DNA of 64,000 bases. It comes from Saururus chinensis. Its lineage: Eukaryota > Streptophyta > Magnoliopsida > Piperales > Saururaceae. Shown here piece by piece: positions 55,503-64,000 of the stretch. Within the stretch, counting starts at the first letter, position 1; each line of letters starts with the position of its first letter. The position numbers were made by a program, and so were the translations under genes. The notes beneath the pieces were generated by a model. The model saw only the letters and a list, made by a program, of their open reading frames with translations, was not told the origin of the DNA and made no database searches. The DNA lies in NCBI GenBank assembly GCA_035235625.1, contig CP141141.1, positions 16,117,968 to 16,181,967 on the forward strand. Reading direction: 5' to 3'.

Positions 55503-58047
55503 TGAATCATGAATGATAACTTATTTTTGTTTTGTTAAATTCCTGTTCTTGGGATGGTAATTCATTATACTTAACAAGAAGATCATTTCTTGAGTTTGTA
55601 TGTCTTAGTCTATTGACATTAAAACAGGAAGACAAGAAGTTTTTGAACTTGTCAGATTATTTTTGGAGTTATAGTTTCTTGTGTAAATTGACTTCCTACA
55701 AGTGCCAATAAAAGGATTTTGAAACAAATTAATTAGCATTTTATTTCTTGTGCTGTTGGTAGTCTAGACAAGTAGCATGGCCGTTTCTATGGAGATTCGT
55801 TGTCTCACTGAACATTCTTACTTTGGGTTTAGCTACTTTTTTCTCTGTTTTCATGTTCTAATTTCAAACCACTTAACATTGTAGATGGAGAAAAACTCTG
55901 CAGCTAAAATTTTACTTGAAGAGTAAGTAAAATGAGAGGCTCCTTGCTGTATTTTGTACCTCCTGGGGAGAACTAGAAAGACATTTTTCCACCTTCTGAT
56001 GCACTTTAGGTAAAGCAGAAATCGGTTGCCTTGTTTAAGGCAGATGACAATTAGATAATTATTCATTTCCATTTGATTTGCCCAGTTCATCAATAATGAA
56101 TCGTTAGATCGAACCAATAGAATCGCCTACAGAAGAGGCCTGGAGAGAACATTGTGGTTTGGGGGCACTCGACCGGTGGGAGAGGTTCCTTGTTCTGAAA
56201 TTGAATGAAATTGGAGTGATACCTTTCGGTCTCATGTGAGAAGAATTATTCAATCATAAAATGGGATGTCAATGAAGCAAATAAGGGTGAAGGTGAAAGT
56301 TATGTTCATGGGTTCATTGACTTTCTAGAATATTTTTAATCGGCATATTCTGTAAATGCTTTCAATCCTAAATTATCTATTATTAAGAGAACACATAAAA
56401 TTTACTTCAGAAAAGCTCTTTGATGTTTCCTCGGAAATCTACACTGATCATTTGCATTGCTTTCGTAACCTGTAAAATGAAAGAAGAAGAAGAAGAAGAA
56501 ATAATGACTTGCAAAACTTTTCTTATATTTATATTCTATTGAATGCTCTCAGAAGCTGCATAGCTTTAGAAGCTCCACTATTTTCAGTATTCCCTTGCAG
56601 ATATTGCTAGAAAGATTTATACAGTGATGCTGAAACTTTTTTCATTACCATAACCCTTTTCCAAACTTTTATTCATAACCGTTTCACTAAGTAAACAATA
56701 TAGGTCTTTTCATACCCGTTCTATCTACTAATAATTGATTGGTTGATCGATTAACCATTAGCATTTACCACTTTCTTAAGGATTCACATATCAATGTAAT
56801 AAACACAACTAATCCTAAAAATTAATGGCTCATTTTTTAAAATAAATAAATTTCTCAAAAAAATTTAACCTAAGGAAGTAATCCACACCATAAGCATAGT
56901 GAATGCAACTTGATAGACATATATAGCTAAATTTTTTTATCCTACATATAACTTAAATATTAAAATTTATTTACAAAAGTTGATACATGTTACTTATAAC
57001 TGAAAAGTTCTTAAATACAATATTCACAAGTTCAACCATCATATTTTTATGTGGCAAATCATTGTTCACCTTCTTACACTACATTAACCTCTATTAAACT
57101 AGTTTTAGGGTATAAATATTTTAAAACATCACTACATTAGCTAAGTAGCTCGAAAAGATAAAAAAAAGACACCTTTCACAAATTGATTCATTGAATCAAA
57201 CTGTTAAGGTAAAAAATTAATAGCATTAGTACTTTTGTTTATAATTATTGCAAATATGTTGTGAGAATTAAACATGAAATGAAAATTAACTTGAACATTT
57301 TTGTATATATTAAATTTAGACCTATATGATCCAATGCCAACAAACAATTTAATGTATTATTCCTTTATTTGATAAATGTTAAGAGTAAATAGAGAAACAA
57401 GTGATTTAAGTATAGTGAGATAGTAAAGTCTCACCCCCCCTACTAATTCTAGATGAGAAAGAAAATAAATGGAGGATGAAGGTGGAGGCTGAGGCGAGGT
57501 GGAGAGGAAGGGCGGGTTAAGTTCAATCGCTAATAGAGTTCCTAATCTTCCACACCCAATCTGGGTATGACATAAGGGAAAGAAAAGTTTATAGTAAAAT
57601 ATATATTATATATAGAATATACTAAAAAAAATTTACGCATGTTATATATAAACTTAATGAGTATAATATATTTACAAAAAAAAATTATATTAATTAAAAA
57701 TAGTTAGATAAAATTATCCTTTTATTTACCCATCAAATAAATTTAATTATATTATTTAACTTCTTAATGGTACGGTATAAATAATAAAATGATATAATGA
57801 ATACTGTTGACAACCCTAGTTAAAAGAGATATAAATCTTGGATATTAATATGCAAGATCTCTTTATACAAGTAAGCACATGCTGTTATAAAAAGGCACAT
57901 GCTAATGCATTTAGTGTCATGAATTAAATTAAATGGACCAAATCTGAATAAACATCTTCAAAATGTAATCAGAATTTGGATAGATAATTTCCATGGTATC
58001 TTTTTGCAGGTTTGATTCTCATCTCCTGCAGTCTGCAAATTATTTAA
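55503..58047. other. 3' flank and intergenic sequence
   Basis: No supported gene. A short (GAA)n run lies at about 56482-56500. From 56600 the sequence is very AT-rich, with no repeat ends that I can delimit. Confidence 0.4.
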
Positions 58048-58605
58048 TTACACATGGTTCATCAGAAAGTCAACGAGGAGCTCATTGACCTTGTCTGGGA
58101 ACTGCTCTTGAACAAAAGTCCCTTGAGGAATGAACATGACCTCCAAGGCAGTAACAAGTTCTTTAACCTTTCCACTCCTTATGTAATCATCCATTCCAGG
58201 AAATTTCAGGATATAGTCCTTATCCCCATGATCAGCAGCACAGGAAGTTCGACTTTAGAGTCTTATTTGATATTCGACTCTTTCTTCAAGGCCTTAACAA
58301 AAAATAAAAATTATGAGTAAGAAAACTGTATTCAGATATATGATCGTCGTCAGCCACCATAAAGGTACCACCCACCTGTATGGCATATGAAAAGGGAAAT
58401 GGAACCCATGTCCCATACAAAGCTGCATAGGCTGTCAAATCTTCATCAGTTAACCAGGTGTGCAAAGGGGCTGATGGCTCCACCAGGTTCATGATCCTAA
58501 TCCTTCCCAGCCCCTTGAACCTCACTGCCAGAAAACATAATGTGAACTCCTTTTACCGGTTTCTTTGTCACAATCCCTACCCAAGGATCCCTAGGCAAGA
58601 ACATG
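58048..58605 (-). pseudogene. epoxide-hydrolase-like (alpha/beta hydrolase) C-terminal pseudogene
   Basis: Minus-strand fragments in the correct order of a plant soluble epoxide hydrolase C-terminus: HIMFSGSEVQGAGKD (about 58525-58570), then in another frame IMNLVEPSAPLHTWLTDEDL and TAYAALYG, an apparent donor after AIQV, then KVELPVLLIMG, then after a 1-base deletion DKDYILKFPGMDDYIRSGKV and KELVTALEVMFIPQG, ending VNELLVDFLMNHV and TAA (58048-58050). Two frameshifts are visible. The helix preceding the catalytic histidine reads PQG-T-FVQEQF where active enzymes have PEGxHFVQEQF, so the catalytic His codon is missing. The N-terminal half with the nucleophile is not in the neighbourhood. Confidence 0.8.
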
Positions 58606-59190
58606 ATGCACAAAATAATATAGTTTTTTCTATATTACTTAACCGAAAAAGTAAATATTTTATATTCCCTAGTTTTTTTAAAAAAATACCAATAAACTTA
58701 GACTTATACGATATAAGAAAAAATTTGGACATAAATACCCCTGAGTCAGGGTTGAGGCTTTTATACCGTGTAAACATGTTACACTGTTGCATTTACACGC
58801 AAATGACTACATAGACTAGTGATTTCGACAATTCGTTTAGTGAGAAGCAAATACACACTATGAGTTCCGATTTCCGACCCATCCCACCAGCGATTTCGAA
58901 AAAAAAACTCCAGTCAATTTCAAAGTTCAATCAGTCATGAGATGCAAAAAACACTCCGTAATGTCCAGTTTTTCTTGTTTCCGAAAGATGATTTTAAAAT
59001 TTTCTACCCCAAAGTGATTTTGGCCATGAAATGAGGTTCCGTTTGAGTGTATACTAACGCAATCCCAATAAAGTAATGAACTTGGACAAAAATCACTGGT
59101 TGATCGATGGGTTAATCCGGGTTGGAACAATTTCATGGTAAGGCCTTTCTCTAGCTCTAAACCATATATTCGTATACATGATTTTTTATA
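58606..59190. other. non-coding sequence
   Basis: AT-rich stretch followed by a mixed-composition stretch (58740-59150). Frames of up to 118 codons have no recognisable content. Confidence 0.35.
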
Positions 59191-60070
59191 TATAGTGATA
59201 TAGAACACACGATGTAGTTACTTATTTTATCTCATGAGTAGATTGTCGTATTATTATTTATTAAGTATATGATATGTAATATATCGTATTATCGATAATA
59301 CGATATTCGATATAGATGTCCTCCTATTGTGTATGCGTAGCATACATAACATGTTATTATAAACATGATATGCGAAAGACGGCATTCAAGTGTTGTGCCC
59401 ATTGATAACGGGTTTGAGTGCAAAAGGGAACCCGTTGAAGTTTGACAGTGGCGATGAGAAGGCCGCTCAAGGCAAGGGGAATTTCTTCGAAAGGTTCTTC
59501 AGGGAAGCGGTCGAAGAAGAATCTGGTTGAATAAATTTTGAAAAAAGTGTCTAAGAACAGACGAAATGTCTCTGACAAGGACTCATCACTGTTGACCATC
59601 ATGCGCATGGGGGTCCACATTTTATTTACACAAAGCAACAGATCTGTCTCCCTATCTTTATGTAATTTAATAGATGACCTGACACTTGTAAGGAGGTACA
59701 ATTGGGCTAGGGCCATTCATAATATGTTGATTCGAGGCATATCGTTTGCTCATCAAAACATCAGGAGCAGACAAGATGAGCGCTCCGCCACCACTAGAAT
59801 TCTCGTTAGGGCTACATTTGTGTTCTTGTTAAATATCATATTATCTATAACATGATTAGTACAATTAGCATAGTATGAATAACACAATGTTATATACACA
59901 CATTAGGTATATCGTAATATGAATCACACGATAGTTTGCTTATCGTGTTTACGAATACACGATATGTAACCCGAAAGTGTACATATCGTGTTATCAGTAA
60001 GACATATAGTACTCTATCATGTATATGCAATTACACGAACCGAGAATTGCATGTAATTGATAACATGATG
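59191..60070. repeat. cluster of ATATCGTG/CACGATAT inverted motifs with a 26-base palindrome
   Basis: Two clusters, about 59190-59350 and 59830-60070, contain many variants of ATATCGTGTTAT and its inverse (ACACGATAT, TAATACGATAT). They flank about 470 bases of more balanced composition that is open on minus for 119 codons (59716-59357) without a family I can name. A perfect palindrome occupies 59281-59306. The arrangement resembles the subterminal repeats of a DNA transposon, but I cannot find termini or a target duplication. Confidence 0.5.
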
Positions 60071-60189
60071 AGTTTAATAAATGTGTTATCCATGACACAA
60101 CATATGTACACTATTAATAAGATTGTTTTGCCTTGTCCACTAGATGTGGTTTTTTAGCATACCTCTATATGGGCTCTAAGTGCTCCTCC

Positions 60190-60350
60190 ATGTAGCCCGA
60201 GGTGCAAGAGGTGGCCCAGGTTTACACAGCTAATGACGGATGTGGAGAAGGCCACAAAACTTGACCTGACCAATGAAAAGGTGAGGAAGAAGAAGGCTCA
60301 TCACAGGATGAGAAAATGGCATGAGGAGGTACTCATGTAGCTCAAGCTAG
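60190..60350 (+). other. coding-like fragment of unknown origin
   Basis: A plus-strand frame open for about 50 codons reads ...RFTQLMTDVEKATKLDLTNE followed by a Lys/Arg/His-rich run (KVRKKKAHHRMRKWHEEVLM), then a stop at about 60338. Composition is protein-like, but no domain is recognised. It may be the remnant of a transposon or gene cut by the adjacent LTR. Confidence 0.25.
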
Positions 60351-61516
60351 ATTCACAAGTGGTTATGCAAAAAATTCCAATTGCCGAATGTAACGCCCGA
60401 GATTTTTCATCCCTTTTTTCTTAAAACTCATAGATTTTTTTTTTCCATAAATCGGAGTCAAAACGATAAAATCAAAACCCGTATAAACATTTTATAATTT
60501 AAAACATCATACGATTAAACATCGTACGGCCAAATCAAATATCCTCAGGCGCTACCCGAAAATACACGTACGAATAAATTTGCTATGATCATAGACTTTT
60601 AAATACAAATCACTCCCCGGCATCCCTGAGTACAAGTCCCATAACAGTCCACAGGCCCATCCAAATGAAAGTCCAGATTAAACATCTTAAAGTCTCATCT
60701 CACCCAATACAGGAGATCGTGGCACAAATAAACTCGCAAAGAGTCAAGCAGATACCTGAGTCAACGGGAATCAATCCACCGCTGAAACGAGCATCCATCT
60801 CCAGGAGCTCTCTGCACAACCTGCAAAACCTCCCGTACAACGGGGCTAAAAGTAGTAGGGTGAGTATTTTCATACACAGTAGGAAAATACCCAGTAGGGG
60901 AAATCCCAACGGTGAACTCCATAAGTTCAGAAATCATGCGTCATGCAACACAAACATGAAGCAGTCAACATAATATAATCATATCATGCACAAACGCATA
61001 CAATCATACCAAAGGCACCATTGTGCCACAGACATACCGAAGGCACCATCGTGCCAAAATCATACTATCCAATCAACTTACACAAACACCCTTGTTTAGG
61101 GTCATACAACTTACTCGTACCACCGTACGCATACTCATGCATCATACGCATACTTGTACGACCTTACTCGTACAATCATATGCTCACTCATACAACTTAC
61201 TCATACTCTTACAGTCGTGCTCCTCCACATACTCTTACAGTCTTACTCATCCTCATACAGTCGTACTCATAATCGTACACATATCAATGACCACTGAAGC
61301 TCATTACAACTAATAAGCTCCAGCGTCGAAATGGAAAAGAATGCCACTGGGGCAACACCTTAACCTCCGGGGAGTGACTAGATGCCATGGACTTTTCCGA
61401 AGGTAAGGCACACCAATGCTCATGGGGCACTGGATCAAACAGGTAAGAGTAGATCCATGATACTACTTACCTAAGCGCGCAAACATAAACACCCACACAT
61501 AAGGGGTCATACAGTT

Positions 61517-61656
61517 GCCCACCATAATGGGTCTTATAGTGCCATAGAATCGCCCACCATAATGGGTCTTATAGTGCCAGAGAATTGCCCACTGTAATGG
61601 GTCTTATAGTGCAAGAGAATTGCCCACCATAATGGGTCTTATAGTGCCATTGCCAC
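61517..61656. repeat. four tandem 35-base units
   Basis: GCCCACCATAATGGGTCTTA begins each unit at 61517, 61552, 61587 and 61622. CCCA..TGGG makes each unit a small inverted repeat. Confidence 0.92.
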
Positions 61657-61728
61657 TCTTGGGCAGAAAATATACAGTGCCACTTGGGTAGAAACGTACA
61701 GTGCCACTCTTGGGCAAAAACATACAAC

Positions 61729-61978
61729 GCTCTCAACAGAGCATTAAACGTCTGGGCTTACACAACACACAGACCAAATCAGAAACATATGTTGCTCTCA
61801 GCAGAGCATCAGACGTCTGGGCTTCATACAGCACGCAGACAAAGTCAGAAACGTACATCGCTCTCAACAGAGCATCAAACGTCTGGGCTTATACAGCACA
61901 CAGACCAAATCAGAAACAACGTCGCTCTCAGCAGAGCATCAGACGTCCAGTGCTCTACATAGCACACAGACAACATCC
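61729..61978. repeat. four tandem units of about 65 bases
   Basis: GCTCTCAACAGAGCAT starts at 61729, 61794, 61860 and 61924, followed by AACGTCTGGGCTT and a CAGACCAAATCAGAAAC block. Spacing 64-66. The GCTCT..AGAGC arms can pair. Confidence 0.92.
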
Positions 61979-62728
61979 CGCAGGATAAACACCATGGCAA
62001 GACATGATAAATGCTCGGCCGACTCACTAGCGGCCAGCTCAAACACGAAACTTAATCCGTCGAACCCTCAGGTCTCAAACTCACAACGCTATCATTAGTT
62101 GTGCTTATAATTCAAGTTTGAATTAAGTATATTATGTGGTATAATTATGCCACACAACTCACAGTCATCGACTGGTCAAACTGAAGCTGAGCCCGATCCG
62201 AAACCCAAGTTCGTCAGGGCAACAGACTTCACTTACCCATCCACATCATGGACAAAACTCATCATACACCAAACCCTTACAGTCTTACATACTTCGCCAT
62301 CCATCTTATGGCCAAATCATCTTACACTGACATCCTCAAATAACGCTCCTCAGAGCCAATCCAGTTGTCACCCTCTTACTTATATCTCACTTATTATTAC
62401 TTACTTTTCACTTCATAATCTGTACGTTATGCTTGTACAATTATGAACACTCTTACTGTCTGACAAATGCCCAACATACAATTCACCCCAAACTGATCCA
62501 TTCTAATCCTTGCCCGTCATACTCTTATCCTCTGTCCTCTGTCATACGCTTACACAACCGTCTCCAAATTCAGACAAAGTCTCTGTCACCTCTTACTGTC
62601 CATCGCCCATACCTCTGCCCACAAACACATACGCACATCCAAAGCATAGGCAAAATGCCATCATACATACGTATGTCTCACACATACGTATAACATACAC
62701 ATACAGTCATACATACATAACTTACAAA

Positions 62729-62952
62729 CATGCATGCTAGCCATCACTAGCACATGTATATACACGTCAACATGCACGCTAGCCATCACTAGCACATGCA
62801 TACATTCATACATACTCCAAATATGCACGCTAGCCATCACTAGCACGTGCATAACACAAACATACTTCAAACATGCACGCTAGCCATCACTAGCACATGC
62901 ATACACATACGTAGCATACTGACATATTTGCTAGCCATCACCAGCGCATACA
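62729..62952. repeat. five spaced copies of a GCTAG hairpin motif
   Basis: GCTAGCCATCACTAGC within CATGCACGCTAGCCATCACT units at about 62729, 62771, 62822, 62872 and 62923, spaced 42-51 bases apart. Each has GCTAG...CTAGC arms around a 6-base loop. Confidence 0.9.
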
Positions 62953-64000
62953 TAATCCACACCCATAAAACGTGCATATATCTCATGCATATCAATCATA
63001 CCATACAATCATGCTTACACGCACATCATGCAATCGGATCGTTACTTAACATCCAAGCATGGAATCATACAATCCTAGCATGCTGCTACTCATTCAAAGC
63101 ATGCTTCATGAATTTACGAGTTCAAAGCTCCCCTACCTCGTAATCATGACGTTCGATGGCGAGCACACGACGGTGGCGGCGTCGGCGGCGGAGTTGGCGG
63201 TCAAAACCGTTGCCTGGTTGAGAGAGCTGCTGTCCCGAGGATTTTAGGATGCGCCGGAACTATCACGGCCAAACAGAGTGTCAGAACTCAATGCGGTAAA
63301 ACCCGCGATCCACGGCGGCACACTAGGGCGGCCGGGAGAAATATCGTGCCAACACAAGTGGCGGTGCGATCAGATGTCAAGGGTGTACTCACTGAAGATT
63401 AGCCGGTGGCTAAGACGTGCACAGCCAGCCACAAGACGTCGAAATCGGCCGTGGACAGCACCCAACGGCGACGATTTCGGTCAACAAAGGCCCACATAAG
63501 GGCGGAGAGCGTGGGGCAACGCTCGAGAATCAAAGGAGAGGTGGAGGATAGCTCTAGTGGTCAACTCCACTCGGTGGCAAAGCCAACCGATGGTTAGGCG
63601 GCACGAATGCGGCGCCTAAACCCAGAAGTACACGCGTGGCTACATGCGCACGCGGCCCAAAGGGCGGGGGAAGAGGGCTGAACGGAGACGACCCAAGGCC
63701 CACAAAAGCCAACAGGGTAAGGCCCTAGCGGTGGCCAATCTAAGTGGCGACATCGCTGATCGCCACCCACAACCAATACCCATGGTGCGGGCGGCTGTGC
63801 ATCTCGCACGACAGAGAGCAGGGGGAGGGTTCAGGGTCGAGCAAAGGCCATGAGGCCGTCACTGGCCAAGGCCTGAGCAGGTGAACTCATCCACCTTCGG
63901 TCACGGTAAGTCATACAAATTCTTGCCCAAGGCTGTTCGGTACCAATGGCGTAAAATGGGCAAGAAGGATCAACGGCAAACGTGCCGGTAAGGCGGAACT

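Larger units (their letters stand above)
60389..64000 (-). mobile_element. long LTR in minus orientation, running off the window
   Basis: The left border TGTAACGCCCGAGATTTTTC is the 3' end of a minus-strand LTR (...CGGGCGTTACA), similar to the end of the 3.4 kb solo LTR (...GGGCGTGACA). No tRNA primer site lies outside it, so it is a 3' or solo LTR. The flanking five bases are CCGAA (60384-60388); the partner duplication would be beyond 64000. Three tandem arrays (61517-61656, 61729-61978, 62729-62952) lie inside. From about 63130 the sequence turns GC-rich with short frames; whether this is still the LTR or another sequence cannot be decided here. Confidence 0.6.

Noticed and set aside
59357..59716. 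119-codon minus frame as a host gene
   Set aside because: Protein-like in places, but I can name no family and see no splice or promoter support; kept only as part of the motif-cluster finding.
61517..62952. CRISPR-like array
   Set aside because: Repeats are contiguous tandem units or LTR satellites in a plant genome, without unique spacers between conserved repeats or any cas gene.

Overview
This is plant nuclear DNA. It is repeat-dominated, with degenerate Arabidopsis-type telomere heptamers (TTTAGGG), plant LTR retrotransposons (SIRE-like Ty1/copia; Ty3/gypsy primed by initiator-Met tRNA), a CACTA element, Stowaway- and Tourist-like MITEs and a decayed plastid insertion (trnK-UUU/matK). 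The one large intact gene, a 446-codon glycosyltransferase, has a very GC-rich 5' half and GC-ending codons in an AT-rich background. That pattern is common in monocots, so a monocot is my guess, but the species is not resolved.

Layout. 1-2.2 kb: dead copia element. 4.4-11.3 kb and 14.6-20.4 kb: two copies of one segmental duplication in the same orientation. Each unit is several hundred bases to 2.6 kb of strand-coherent degenerate TTTAGGG sequence, a small MITE, then a three-exon minus-strand gene for a tiny HMA-domain protein (72 and 77 aa). Copy A alone carries a 2.3 kb PIF/Harbinger-like insertion. The spacer between the copies holds a gag-like fragment and a plastid insertion. 21.4-29.5 kb: minus-strand Ty3/gypsy chromovirus with a 5' LTR, a tRNA primer site, an extra acidic zinc-knuckle ORF before gag, and a broken gag-pol; its integrase is interrupted by a 1.4 kb solo LTR. 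29.5-45.4 kb: nested transposons. Diverged LTR-like family X is split by a 4.4 kb (net) minus-strand solo LTR (target duplication CTCCT). That LTR is itself split by a 4.1 kb CACTA element (AGG) and a 3.4 kb solo LTR (TGTGT). 45.4-53.9 kb: AT-rich intergenic DNA with MITEs and a long (AT)n tract. 53.9-55.5 kb: the intact alpha-1,4-glycosyltransferase-like gene with an upstream ORF. 58.0-58.6 kb: an epoxide-hydrolase-like pseudogene. 59.2-60.1 kb: a cluster of ATATCGTG-type inverted motifs with a perfect palindrome. 60.4-64 kb: a minus-strand LTR that runs off the window and holds three tandem arrays.

The likely host genes are the two HMA-domain genes and the glycosyltransferase; they are not obviously linked in function. 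The HMA genes were found by joining exons: both join in frame at canonical GT/AG sites, and both products lack the metal-binding cysteines and a prenylation tail. Most of the rest is a layered record of transposition, in which several target-site duplications can be read exactly and give the order of events.
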